Both the position numbers and the translations under genes were made by a program. This document shows positions 12,030 to 24,690 of a DNA stretch of 64,000 bases, piece after piece. The DNA lies in NCBI RefSeq assembly GCF_051014685.1, contig NC_135048.1, positions 30,465,043 through 30,529,042 on the forward strand. Direction: 5' to 3'. This DNA comes from Ptiloglossa arizonensis. Taxonomy: Eukaryota > Arthropoda > Insecta > Hymenoptera > Colletidae. Positions within the stretch are counted from its first letter, which is position 1. The number at the start of each line of letters is the position of its first letter. The notes under the pieces are model-generated. The model was given only the letters and a program-made list of their open reading frames with translations. It made no database searches and had not been told where the DNA came from.

Positions 12030-14520
12030 GTGCAATAACCGCGTGTCTGACCACGGCACGGACGACTCCACTCGCGAGCGCCGAACGAGAAAGTAAAAAG
12101 AGTACAGGAGAAATCAAAGCTACTGAGCTACCGCGCTGGGACCGTGGCTATCGATTATTATAACATCAACCACTGTCGGGGCAAACACGTCCGAGAGTCT
12201 GACCGTAGCACAGCCAATTCCACTTGAGAGTTCGAGAAAGAAAATAAAAGCAGGAACGAATCGACTCTCGATTTTAATATAAGCTGGAAATTACTGTGTA
12301 CCGATCAAATTTCCACGTGCACGCGTCTGGACGTTGCAAGGTCGATTCTACTTAAGAGAGGAACATTTTTTTTAATAAAAAATAACTGAAAGTCGCTCCC
12401 ACAAGTGAAACTTACCAGTGGAATCATGTATAGTGTCGATCGTTTCTATCTCGTTGAACTGAACCAAAACGTGTCTGCTGGTTTGTCTATAGCACAACAT
12501 ATTATAATTAATAATTAAAGATTAAAATGTTGAAAAGTGGGAAAAGTTTCACAGTCACTCAAATTTGTCAAAAATCACCACTCGAATTCAGGATGTTATT
12601 TCGAATTCCATCTAAGTGGGAACAAATAAAGTCACGAGTCTGTTCATAGCAGGTCTGATTTTACTTAAGAATTAAAAATAAAACGGTTAAGAACCGGAAG
12701 AGTTTCGTTGTCACTTAAGACTGTAAAAATTACTGTTCGGTTTTATGAACGTTATTTCGAAGATGACCTGGGTAAAAATGAGTGTATCAAGGTGTCTGAT
12801 AACAGAGTGAGCGATTCCCCTTTGTGAATTAAAAGTTTAAAATTAAAAAATGGAAAGGGTTTCACTGTCGTTCGAAACTATGAAAAATCAGTCGAATTCA
12901 CTATGTTACTTCAATGTCTCTCTATATGGGAATCAGTATAGTCACGAGTCTGTCCATAGCACATCCAATTCTACTTAAGAGTTAAAAATTCCTAAATTAA
13001 AAAATGGAAAAGATTTCACTGTCATTGGAATCTGTAAAAAATCGATCGAATTCGTTGTGTTATTTCCATGTCCCTCTACATGGGAACCAGTGTAGTCACG
13101 AGTCCGTCCATAGCACATCCAATTCTTCTTAAAAGTTTAAAATTGAAAATTGAAAAATGGAAAGGGTTTCACCCTCGTTCGAACCTGTAAAAAAATCAAT
13201 CAAATTCGCTGTGCTATTTCGATGTCCCTTTATATTGGAACAAGTTCGGTCACGAGTCTGTCCATAGCACGTCCCATTCTACTTAAGAGTTAAAAATTCA
13301 AAATTAAAAAATGGGGAAGGTTTCACTATCGTTCGAACCTGTACAAAATTATTATTCCAATTTTCAATGTTATTTTGAGGTTGACCTAAGTCGAAATGAG
13401 TATATTCACGCGTCTGATAACAGAATGGTCAATTCTACTTATGAGTTAAAAATTCAAAATTAAAAAATGGAACAAGTTTCACTGTCGTTTGAACCTATCA
13501 AAAATTAAACGAATTCACTATGTTACTTCAATCTCCCTCTATATAGGAACCAGTATAGTCACGAGTCTGTCCATAGCACGTCCCATTCTACTTAATAATT
13601 AAAAATTCCTAAATTAAAAAATGGAAAGAGATTCACTCTCGTTGGAACCTATCAAAAATCATAGAATTAACTATGTTACTTCAATGTCCCTCTAAACGAA
13701 AACTAGTATGGTCACGAGTCTGTCCATAGCACGTCTCATTCTACTTATAAGTTAAAAATTCAAAATTAGAAAATGGGAAAAGTTTCACCATTGTTCGAAC
13801 CTATAAAAAATCAGTCAAATTCACTATGTTACTTCAATGTCGCTCTACATAGGAACCAGTATAGTCACGAGTCTGTCCACAGCACGTTCCATTCTACTTA
13901 TAAGTTAAAAATTCAAAATTAAAAAATGAGAAAAGTTTCACCATTATTCGAACCTATGAAAAATCAGACAAATTCACTATGTTACTTCAATGTCCCTCTA
14001 AATGAGAACTATGGTCACGAGTCTGTTCATAGCACATCCCATTCTACTCAAGAATTCAAAATTCCTAAATTAAAAAATGGGAAGAGTTTCACTCTCATTC
14101 GAACCTATAAAAAATCACACAAATTCACTATGTTACTTCAATGTCCTTCTACATAGGAACCAGTATAGTCACGAGTTTGTCCATAGCACGTCCCATTCTA
14201 CTTAATAATTAAAAATTTCTAAATTAAAAAATGGAAAGGGTTTCACTGTCATTCGACCCTATGAAAAATCAGTCGAATTCACTATGTTACTTCAACATCC
14301 TTCTACATACAAACCACTATAGTCACGAGTCTGTCCATAGCACGTCCCATTCTACTCAAAACTTCAAAATTCCTAAATTAAGAAATGAAAAGGGTTTCAC
14401 TGTCGTTCGAACCTGTAAAAAAATTATCATTCTAATTTTCGATGTTATTTCGACTTCAACTCGAGCCTGAATCCATATGTCCACGTTGTCTGACCTTAGC
14501 ACGGTCGTCTCTACTTGGCC
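12030..14520 (+). repeat. Tandem array, ~153-bp unit, about 16 copies with worn edges
   Basis: The unit contains CACGAGTCTGTCCATAGCAC, then CATTCTACTTAAGAGTTAAA, AAATTAAAAAATGGAAAGG, TTTCACTGTCGTTCGAACCT and an ACTATGTTACTTCAATGTCC segment. Central copies (about 12930-14400) are similar and spaced 150-156 bp. Copies at the left edge (12043, 12192, 12324, 12472, 12640, 12797), an internal variant at 13413 and the right edge (14491) are progressively diverged. This pattern fits homogenisation of the interior by unequal exchange. Some units are open over 73-79 codons but no conserved protein emerges. Confidence 0.9.
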
Positions 14521-16397
14521 GAGACACGAGATATCCTACGCCAGGACGCAGCGATTCGGCAGCGGTCGAGTTGGAATTTCAGGCGCCAATACGCAAACAG
14601 CCCGACCCTTGTCGAGTCAGCCAGAAGAAAAACAGTGGCCCTAGGCGATTCCCGCTTATCTGACGATGATGGGAGCCGTCGAGATTGCCAGCTGAGAACG
14701 GAAGCCCACAGCTGGAGATTCGTCTTCCTCCCCGTGTTTGCGCAGAAATGCAGCTTGTTATTTTGGATCCACTCGCAACCTTCCGCAGCCTTCACCTTCT
14801 CTACCATTTACGGACAAGGAGTCCACGATGGTCGTGGTGACTGGAAAATAGCCTTAATTACCCGAAAAGACGATTCAGTTTCGCTCGACACTCGAGAATC
14901 ACAAGATTTTCTCTCCGATCGGGATTCCAGCACCGAGAGCAAACGAGATTGATGTACAGGGCGAATTAAACGTTACGTTTCAATATTTTCTACAGTATTC
15001 CAACAGATTAACAATTTTCACAGCATAGTAAAAAATACTAGGGAACCTTGAGAAAACAATTTTTCTTCAAAGTCGTCGGAGAGATTTTTCTCAAATTTGT
15101 GCACATTTTCCAAGAGGGACATGTAACTTCGTTGGTTCGTTTATCCATTACTCGTGTTAATTGACCCCGTGGACGAGCAAGTATCCAAGAAATAATTATT
15201 TTTTATAATTAAAAAAAAATAAATAAAGAAACAAAACATACTTTCTCACGATTCGTGAACATTTTGCAGCGTCACGTCGCAGAGAATTGAATAAAGTTTG
15301 CGACTTAATCGAAATAGTATTTCTGGTCACAAAGAGCAGCAGTTCCAGAACGGAACGACGTCGACGTCGCTCTTTGTATCGGAAAAATATCCTTATTAAA
15401 TCACAGGTCGGGTAAAAAAAAAAAATTTCTTAATTACAAGTAAAGTTACGGGCGCGTGAAGATATAAAAATTGTTTAATTACCGTTAAGGTTACCTGTCC
15501 TGGGCACACCCTCGATACGAAACATTCTTAATCACGGTTGAACTCGTCGATGGATTTCTTCGTCTGTTTCGAAGCTTCGTGGTGCAATTACTGAAACAAA
15601 AAATTAATCGTAAACCTTATTCGTTGGAAGTAACTCTTGAAAAAGAAAAAAGAAAGAAAAAAAAGAACAATCGGTTTTAAAACCCACGTGTATTATATCT
15701 TTTCGATTAACGTCCGACCGTAGAGTGCTCTTTGGAAATATTGTGACAGGATGGAATCCCGGTCACTGTGTGGCTCGTATCGAAACATCGAAATTCATCG
15801 ACAGTCTCGCTGGCGATTTTCAGATTTCATTTGCGCGACGACCACCGTCCTTGACTCTTCGAATTTATTCGAACTCGAAAATCGGCCGGGTAATATCGTT
15901 TCCCGTGGTGCCCTCGGCGCCAGACACAAGAGTGTCGTTCCCGGATGAAATTCCATTAAATATCGTCGACGATCGGCCAGCAAGGAGGTTAAGAGCCGCT
16001 GGAACACAGCCCCGGCGAGAGAGCTCGAAATCGTCGAGCTGATTAAAAGCGTTCGCTGAAAGGGAAAAATGTAGACCGGCCGTCTCTAATTAATCGCGAG
16101 TCGAGAGAGATTCCGAGGGACGTTCTGTGGATATCTCGCTCGCACGTTTACCCTGGCCCTCTCTTTGTTTCGCTGTGAAACGCGAACGCACGGATCGATC
16201 GGCCGTTTCGCGACGCGGGACGTATTACGCGTGATTCCCAGCAGCGCTCAAGGGACGCTCGCGCCGAATTCAAGTCGCGGCTGAACGGGAGCGGAGCGTA
16301 CTCTCTGATGTGAATTCTCGCGGCTGTGACAATAGCGTCGAGCCTGTCGTTCTATATTCTCGAACGTTTAAATGGATAGTCGCGAAATAGAGCGAGA

Positions 16398-16398
<1 letters not shown>
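14521..16398. other. Unique intergenic DNA
   Basis: No gene recognised. A frame at 14515-14952 overlaps the decayed right edge of the preceding array and is contradicted by an equally open opposite-strand frame. 15725-16042 is another open stretch without recognisable motifs. 16060-16330 is CpG-rich. Confidence 0.5.

Positions 16399-16456
<58 letters not shown>
16399..16456. repeat. (TA)n microsatellite
   Basis: An uninterrupted run of TA repeats of 58 bp lies directly at the left edge of the following minisatellite. Confidence 0.98.
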
Positions 16457-16457
<1 letters not shown>

Positions 16458-17790
16458 TGTACGTGTGAGTAACAGGTCGAATGGGGTGGAATTTTAAACG
16501 TGGAAAAATTAATTAGAGTAGTGGAGTATTGGGATAATGTACGATAGAGTGAGAAAGTATACGAGAAAGAGTAAGAGGTCGAATGGAGTAGAATGTTGTG
16601 TGGAGAATAGTATTTGAGTAGTTGAGTATTGGGATAATATACGATAGAGTGAGAAAGTATACGAGGATGAGTAAGAGGTCGAGTAGAGTAGAAAGTATAC
16701 AAGGATGAGTAAGAGGTCGAGTAGAGTAGAAAGTATACAAGGATGAGTAAGAGGTCGAGTAAAGTAGAAAGTATACAAGGATGAGTAAGAGGTCGAATAG
16801 AGTAGAAAGTATACAAGGATGAGTAAGAGGTCGAGTAGAGTAGAAAGTATACAAGGATGAGTAAGAGGTCGGATAGAGTAGAAAGTATACAAGGATGAGT
16901 AAGAGGTCGAGTAGAGTAGAAAGTATACAAGGATGAGTAAGAGGTCGAATAGAGTAGAATGTTGTAGGTAAGAAAGTATTAGAGTAGTTAAGTATTAGGA
17001 TACAATAGAGTGAGAAAGTATACCAGAATGAGTAACAGGTCGAATAGAACGGAATGTTGTGGGTAAGAAAGTATTGGAGTAGTTGAGTATTAGGATACAA
17101 TAGAGTGAGAAAGTATACGAGAATGAGTAAGAGCTCGAATAGAGCGGAATGTTGTGAGTAGGAAAGTATTGGAGTAGTTGAGTATTAGGATAATATATGA
17201 TAGAGTGAGAAAGTATACATGGATGAGTAAGAGGTCGAGTAGAGAAGAAAGTATATAAGGATGAGTAAGAGTAGAGTAGAGTAGAAAGTATACAAGGATG
17301 AGTAAGAGGTCGAGTAGAGTAGAAAGTATACAAGGATGAGTAAGAGGTCGAGTAGACTAGAAAGTATACAAAGATGAGTAAGAGGTCGAATAGAGTAGAA
17401 TGTTGTGGGTAGGAAAGTATTGGAGTAGTTGAGTATTAGGATAATATACAATAGAGTGAGAAAGTATACGAGAATGAGTAACAGATCGAGTAGAGTAGAA
17501 TGTTGTGTAGAGAAAAGTATTGGAGTAGTTGAGTATTAGGATAATGTACGATAGAGTGAGAAAGTATACGAGAATGAGTAAGAGGTCGAATGGAGCAGAA
17601 TGTTGTGGGTAGAAAAGTATTAGAGTAGTTGAGTATTAGAATAGTCTACAATACAGTATGAAAGTATACGAGAATGAGTAACAGATTCGAATAGCTGTGT
17701 GTAGAAAAATACTAGATTATAATATTTAGATATTAGGATAGTCTGCAATACAGTGAGAAAGTACACAGCAAAGAAATTGGAATAGTTGTG
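16457..17790 (+). repeat. Minisatellite, 38-bp unit embedded in longer units
   Basis: The basic unit includes AGAGTAGAAAGTATACAAGG and ATGAGTAAGAGGTCGAGT and repeats at 38 bp from about 16680 to 16950 and again near 17200-17390. These blocks alternate with a longer version that adds GAATGTTGTGGGTAGGAAAG, TATTGGAGTAGTTGAGTATT and a GATACAATAGAGTGAGAAAG segment. Right-hand copies (after 17640) decay gradually. The minus strand is open for up to 195 codons of Tyr/Ser/Leu/Thr repeats, an artefact of the unit. Confidence 0.9.
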
Positions 17791-19875
17791 TATACACAAT
17801 TAATACATTAGTCTCAGTTAAATATTAAGATTGTACAAATTAAAGTGAGCAAGTGTATGGTACAAGTGACAATAATTACAAGTCAAATAAATTATAATAG
17901 CAGCGTGTAAAAGAATATTAAATAGTAGATACAGGAAAGAAATACTTAGAAAAAATTCTGTAGATGTTTGTCCTTAGAAATAAAATTACGTGTATTACCT
18001 TATGACACACATATATAAAAATGAGTAAAAAATTCAAGGTAAAATTTTTCGTTAATATAATGAAGCAAATTTTCCTATTCAGATGCATTGTCCAAAATAT
18101 TTCATTTTCATTCCAATTCTCAATCTACTTTTCCATATACTATAATAGCAAGCTCGGTAACTTTTTTCGATATTTCATTCAATTATTCTAACACGTTTCA
18201 CTTGTTACACTTGTTCCTCGACGTACAGTTTCTCTCACAATTCTCTCGTTCCAATCTCAGACTGTTTCATCCCCGAAAACACATAAACTGATCGGAATAC
18301 TTGGACCGCGGTTCCCGTCGAATAATTACTCGACACCGAGCAACAATCGAAACGAACAACGTTACAATATTTTTCCACGGAACGCCCCTCGGGCGCTGTT
18401 GGGAATCCCGCTTTAGCGAGTTAATTCCGCGCCGCCACCGCTCGTGAAGAGGACGCGCGTCGATCGAGGGGGAGTGGAAAAAAAAAGAAAGAAAAAAGAA
18501 GAAAAAAAAGAAGAAGAAAAAAAGAAAAAGAAGGAAGTCGGAGCGCGCACGATCTCCCCCGCGGGACAGAATTTTTTTTTTTAATTATCGGCATCCTTTG
18601 ACCTACTTCCCGCTGGATGATCGTCGCCCTAATTTTCACACGCGTCGCTTTTTAAAGCCGAACTATTCGCCGGTGGAAAATAACGGGACGAGAAGGCGAA
18701 AGAATTTCTCGTCGGGATTCTGCGAGCGCGAAACCATTTTTTGAAACGGACCATGGGTGGGGTGAAAGGGTCAGAGGGGAGGGGGGGGGGTGAGCCTGGA
18801 TCAGCAACGGCGAACGAATGGCACGCGTGCGAATTTCGCCCGAGCGATGAAATTTTCCCGGCACGCGGCAAATTTTACGGCGAATTCTTGTTTTATTAAA
18901 TTTCGTCGTCGTTTGTTTCGAACTGAACACTTTCGCGACTGCGTTTTGCAGGTGAACGGGTTTCCATACGGACATTAATAGAATTAGTTCAGAAGTTAAC
19001 GTTTATTAAATTTCAAAGGCAAATTAAATTCCGAATCACAATGAACTGTACGACCTTTCGACCGCATTTTTCGATCGGGTCCCTGATAAAACGATTGCAC
19101 ACGACGTGCACGATATTATCACGGGAACGGATAAGAATTTTTAATTGGCAGGATTCCCGACGAATTATTGCCCTCTGTGATGCGGTCTTTCATTTCTTTC
19201 GCGGGGTACAAAAATTAAGGTATATTGAACATTCCTAAATATGCAAATTTTGTTTTTCCTGATATTTAAGAGCGTTGAACGATGTCGTTCCTCTGTGTGC
19301 AACAATGGCACCTGAAATTGGATTTACTCGATTGAAGATCCTCGAGTATTCTGGTACACCCGATACGTAAAATTTTTATTCGGAGAAATTGTATTTCGCA
19401 AAGATAATTAGGCAGTCGAACACCGATGTTACATCCAAAGGGTAAATATTCAATTTTTTACTAAGATTGCGCCCTACTGTTTTTTTTAATTTAGAGACGA
19501 ACATCCTCGAACACTCCGTCAGAGTAACACTGAACAGATTTTAGGGAGGACCATGGAAAGCTCTATCGCGGTGGTCGCATAAATTTCGTGATCGAGCGAA
19601 CGAGGAGAGGTTCTCTTTGGGATCAGTCGCGCCATTACTTGTGGCCCCTGCCGTCTCAGGACCATCCACGAATCCTGGCTCGTTAATTTCGTCTCGATCG
19701 GCCATCCGCGTCCACTTTAGGCAAGAGCACTTTGCGTCGTTGTTGGCGACTCGACCATCGCACAAAGGAAACCACGGTGAAACGATAGCACGGCCTTTGA
19801 TCGTCGACGGTTCACGCATCGATTCGCAGCGGTTGTCCCGTAGCTCGCGATTCTCCCGATTCATTTAACGCCGGT
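17791..19875. other. Unique intergenic DNA with a purine tract
   Basis: No gene recognised. 18465-18537 is a GAA/AAAG-rich purine tract, followed by a T run near 18570-18581 and a G-rich run at 18779-18791. Frames at 18652-18975 minus and 19541-19864 minus have opposite-strand competitors and no motifs. Confidence 0.5.
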
Positions 19876-20640
19876 TCGTTTTCCGAGAGAGACGGGACGT
19901 CCCACTTGCGCGGTGTCGAGTGAGACGTTCCTTGCGTTCCAGAGCGCGGGGACTGTGAAACTTCTTGCCAAAACTCTCATAACAGTCTACTCTAAATTCG
20001 AACGATATTCGAATGGTTTAGTATTGGAATACCATTTGAGTATGCGAGTATTCGAATACCATTCGAATGATTGGGTATTCGAATATCGAATATCGAGTAG
20101 TCGGGTATTCGAATATCGAATGTCGAGTGGTTGAGTATTTGAGTATTGAACATCGAGTATTTGAGTATAGAATATCGGGTAGTTGTATACTTGAATATAA
20201 TTCGAGTAGTTGAGTATCTGAGTATAGAATATCGAGTAGTTGTGTACTCGAATATAATTCGAGTAGTTGAGTAGTTGAGTATGGAATATCGAGTAGTTGT
20301 GTATTCGAATATAATTCGAGTAGTTGTGTACTCGAATATAATTCGAGTAGTTGAGTAGTTGAGTATAGAATATCGAGTAGTTGTGTATTCGAATATAATT
20401 CGAGTAGTTGAGTAATCGAGTATAGAATATCGAGTAGTTTTGTGCTTGAATGTAATTCGAGTAGTTGAGTATTTGAGTATAAAATATTGAGTAGTTGTGT
20501 ACTCGAATACAATTGGAGTAGTTGTGTACTCGAATATAATTCAAGTAGTTGTGTACTCGAACATAATTCGAGTAATTGAGTATTTGAGTATAGAATATCG
20601 AGTAGTTGTGTACTCGAATATAATTCGAGCAGTTGAGCAT
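19876..20640 (+). repeat. Left arm of a large inverted duplication
   Basis: This arm matches the reverse complement of 23298-24060. The outermost ~150 bp is unique sequence beginning TCGTTTTCCGAGAGAGACGG; the rest is a minisatellite with a composite ~57-bp unit containing ATATCGAGTAGTTGTGTACT and ATATAATTCGAGTAGTTGAG. Over the outer ~300 bp I count about a dozen differences from the other arm. Similarity ends sharply at 19876. No clear matching target-site duplication flanks the two arms. The minus strand is open for 217 codons, a repeat artefact. Confidence 0.9.
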
Positions 20641-21539
20641 TCGAATACCATTCGAATATTGCCGAGTATTCGTACGGTACTCGAGTTCTCGAATGTTCGA
20701 ATTATATTTGTCGAATATTCGAACCGCTAAAATTGTCGAACACTAGCCTTACTTTGAACCGGTTGTAAATTGAGTGCGGTACTTTTCAAGGTATTTCTCT
20801 CTGGGAATATTTCTAGTTCGTCGTTCGCCAGCATCCGGACGGCCGCGTCTGTCCAGCACGATCGCGTTTTAACAATGCAACGTGTACTCGAGCGGAGCCA
20901 CCGTTATCGTTTAACCGGCCGCGTTTCCCGGGACTCGGGGGCCGGCGATCGTGTCTCTTCCCGAGGGCAGTTTCCGGCAGGAGGGTGCGTGCCTCCGCGG
21001 GTAATCACGTGCACGAACTAATTTCTCCAGTACACGCTTCGTGCGGTCGGCTTCGAAGCGCGACGCCCGGAAACGTGCTAAGAAACTCTTATGTCCGGTC
21101 CCGTCTCTGATCTACGAGCCCTCGTCTACTCGGAGAACGCCTTACGGGGTTATTGAAAAATAGAGAGGGATAAAATGTGGACGGAACGTATTTCTGTGTC
21201 GACAAATCTGTTCGTACTTTTTCTCCAAAGATTCAAATCCTTCGAAATAAATTCCCGCGTGAACTTGTACTTTAATAGTTCACCACTTTGGTGACACAAG
21301 AACTTTAATAATTTGATGCCATGGACGACTGAAGACGACTAGTTAAACTACAGCGTGCTAGTTCACCCATTACACGCTCATCCTATAATTATGCCATCTT
21401 CATACTCCCACGTTGCATATGCATTTCTCGAAGCATTCGCACGCGGTTCATCTAAAATCGATTCTATACAGTACCACGATCCTCTATCGCGTAAACACGA
21501 ATGCTCAAATATCTGTAACATTCTATCCCTAAGTTAATC

Positions 21540-22080
21540 CGCAACATTCGAGTATTTAAATATTCGAAATTTATTCGCAGCATTCGAGTACCCAAGTACT
21601 CAAAATTCATTCGTAGCACTTGAGCACTCAACATTCATTCGTAGTATTCGAGCACTCAACATTCATTCGTAGTGTTCGAATACTCAAAATTCATTCGTAG
21701 CACTCGAGTACTCAAAATTCATTCGTAGCATTCGAGTACTCAACATTCATTCGTAGTATTCGAGCACTCAACATTCATTCGTAGTGTTCGAATACTCAAA
21801 ATTCATTCGTAGCACTCAAGTACTCAAAGTACATTCGTAGCATTCGAGCACTCAAAATTCATTCATAGTATTCGACTACTCAACATTCATTCGTACCATA
21901 CGAGTACTCAAAGTACATTCGTAGCATTCGAGCACTCAAAATTCATTCGTAGCATTCGACTACTCAAAATTCATTCTTAGCATTCGACTACTCAAAATTC
22001 ATTCTTAGCATTCGACTACTCAAAATTCATTCGTAGAATTCGAGTACTCAATAATTCATTCGTAGCATTCGACTACTCAA
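21540..22080 (+). repeat. 28-bp minisatellite, about 18 copies
   Basis: The unit CATTCGTAGCATTCGAGTAC plus TCAAAATT repeats with a 28-bp step. Variants alternate between CGAGCACTCAACATT and CGAATACTCAAAATT endings, and a three-unit block (about 21610-21700) recurs near 21720-21800. It lies inside the spacer of the inverted duplication and shares its ATTCGA core with the arm repeats. Confidence 0.9.
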
Positions 22081-22820
22081 GTATCCCAATAATCTCGTCT
22101 GTACACTCGCGACATATAAGATACTCATCGAGTCCTAACCGAGTTCCAATACATTGCATTCGGTTCTATTCTTTCCCCAAACATCGTAGATGCCCCGTAC
22201 CGAACAATTACCAGCTTTTAGCCAAGGCCACCGATAGGAAATTTGCAACGACGTATCCAAGGTATCGTTATAAGCTACAAGAGACGAGGTTTCGACACGG
22301 TTCGACCAACGCTGCTCGAGATTAGCGAACAACGGTGTTAATACGCAACGCCGTGTGCGCTCCGGCGCCATTAAGCGCGTACTTAGTGCTGCGCGCGAGC
22401 GCACGTCGCCGGTACCGTAGACAAGAAGGCAGAGGCAGAGCCAGAGACCGAGAGGGTGGTCGAGAACCCTTTTCGACGTCGTGATGTTGCGGAGAATCTG
22501 TTACGACGTCCAGACGACAAATCCGGTTTAGCCCCCATCGAGCTCTGTTCCACCTCCAGAATGTGGTGTCCATGATACTACAGAAATCTTGATTCTTGTA
22601 GCCCTGAATCGAGTTACCAACGATTCTGACGTTCAAGGATCAAGACGAATGGTTCGTTCGTAGAAAACAGAGAGCACATCGGGAAGATCGAACACGATCT
22701 TCAGCTCAGAATCACGATTCCGTGCGTACTTGAGAGTAGTCGAGCCAATGTCTATCACGAGAGAAAGAGACATACCCTCGAGTAGAAAAATATCGGTGAA
22801 CTTTGGGAAACATTTATTCC

Positions 22821-23010
22821 CTACTCTCACGTGAGAAACATCGCCAACCTTGGAAAATATAAAGAAACATATGCTCTCGCGTAAATAATAATTAGCGACC
22901 TTGGAAAGTGCGGGAGAAAAATATGCTCTCGCGTAAAGAATGATTAGCGATCTGGGAAGGTCTCGGGAAAAATATAGTTTCGCGTAAGAAGTAATTAGCG
23001 ACCTTGGAAA
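22821..23010 (+). repeat. Short tandem repeat, ~52-bp unit, 4 copies
   Basis: Copies beginning near 22821, 22871, 22923 and 22974 each contain CTCTCGCGTAA or a variant, then ATTAGCGACCTTGGAAA. The leftmost copy is the most diverged. Confidence 0.8.
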
Positions 23011-23297
23011 CTCGGAGGATTCATAATCTCGAAAATTGTCCGGGGAAAAAAAGAATTATTTAGGAACAACAATTTGCAACAGAGTCACGTTGTTTCAAAT
23101 TCCGTGGTGTTTTCATTCTCTCTCGTCACTTATTAATATTCTGCGTCATGAATAAAGAGTTTCATCAATCATACGGAAAAATTGTAAGATTCGTCGATAA
23201 GCCTGCTCTATGTATACGGCTACATCGTCCTGCCCACCGACACGATCGTACGATAAGTTATGCAACGACCTCTCAGCTTTACGATAATCCTTCGAGA

Positions 23298-24060
23298 TTA
23301 TCACAACTACTCGATATTCTGTACTCAACTACTCAATTACTCGAATTATATTCGAGTTCACAACTACTCGATATTCTATACTCAACTACTTGAATTATAT
23401 TCGAGTACATCACTACTCGATATTCTATACTCAAATACTCATCTACTCGAATTATATTCTATACACAACTACTCGATATTCTATACTCAAATACTCAACT
23501 ACTTGAATTATATTCGAGTACACAACTACTCGATATTCTACACTCAAATAATCAACTACTCGAATTATATTCGAGTACACAACTACTCAATATTCTATAC
23601 TCAAATACTCAACTACTTGAATTATATTCGAGTACACAACTACTCGATATTCTACACTCAAATAATCAACTACTCGAATTATATTCGAGTACACAACTAC
23701 TCGATATTGTATACTCAACTACTCAATTACTCGAATTATATTCGAGTACACAACTACTCGATATTCTATACTCAAATACTCGGCGTTCAATACTCAAATA
23801 CTCAACCACTCGACATTCGATATTCGAATACCCGACTACTCGATATTCGATATTCGAATACCCGATTATTCGAATGGTATTCGAATACTCGCATACTCGA
23901 ATGATATTCCAATACTAAACCATTCGAATATCGTTCGAATTCAGAGTGGACTGTTTTGAGAGTTTTGGCAAGAAGTTTCACAGTCCCCGCGCTCTGGAAC
24001 GCAAGGAACGTCTCACTCGACACCACGCAAATGGGACGTCCCGTCTCTCTCGGAAAACGA
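23298..24060 (-). repeat. Right arm of the large inverted duplication
   Basis: This is the reverse complement of 19876-20640. The outer unique part, including ACTTCTTGCC-type sequence in reverse, runs to 24060 where similarity stops abruptly. The inner array carries the same composite ~57-bp unit but a different number and order of variants, so the arms have evolved separately since duplication. The plus strand is open for 214 codons as a repeat artefact. Confidence 0.9.
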
Positions 24061-24690
24061 GCAGTAACCATCGACGGTGTTGCAAATTATTGCGCGAAAA
24101 ATATTCGGTCCGTGGTCCGAGCGTGTTCTTTCCAGCGATTCCCATACGAATTCGTATCAGACGCGGTGGAAATTCCAGTGTCGAGGGATTCTTTCCCGGT
24201 TGGTTCTCCAGCGTATCCTCATTAAACTTCCACGTCCGTTTCCCCGGCCGGAAGCTCGGTACGTCTAGCCGACGCGGGGCCGCGTTTCTCGGGGAGATGT
24301 CGGGATTAATTCATAAGAAACGAGGTTATCAAGAAAGACAAAGAAGCCGCGGGAAAAGAAGCCCGGCAGCCGTATAATGTAATAAGTTCCCGGCCGAGAA
24401 AAGCGTCTAATGCAGCGAGACGCGGGAAACTCGCGACACACCGAACAAAAGGGAGCCAATTATCGCTTCATTAAATAACGACGACGACGACGACGACGAC
24501 CCCGCAGGGCCCCATTCCCCCCTCCCCCCGTTCCGGTCTATAAGATTATTCTAATTTCGCTTTGAGAGCCCGACGTCTCAAATTTACACGTTCATTTCGC
24601 GGATCGTGCGCGAGTTCAGCGTTTCGGCGACTAGTACGTTTCGAAAAATTGAAAATTTCAATCGAGAGAGACGGGGGATACTTACTTTCA
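24061..24690. other. Unique DNA with an ACG microsatellite
   Basis: No gene recognised. (ACG)n occupies 24478-24500, followed by a C-rich segment. Frames overlapping 23946-24377 begin inside the inverted arm and are not supported. Confidence 0.5.

Larger units (their letters stand above)
20641..23297. other. Spacer between the inverted arms
   Basis: A ~2.65-kb central segment separates the two arms. It holds unique CpG-rich DNA (20760-21130), a 28-bp minisatellite at about 21540-22080, unique DNA at 22090-22820 and a ~52-bp tandem repeat at 22821-23010. No transposase or other protein family is recognisable in it. Confidence 0.6.

Noticed and set aside
16352..17451. Minus-strand frames of up to 195 codons
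   Set aside because: They translate the 38-bp minisatellite and the TA microsatellite in several overlapping frames.
21540..22080. CRISPR-like appearance of regular 28-bp repeats
   Set aside because: The repeats are directly tandem with no unique spacers, and the DNA is eukaryotic in character.
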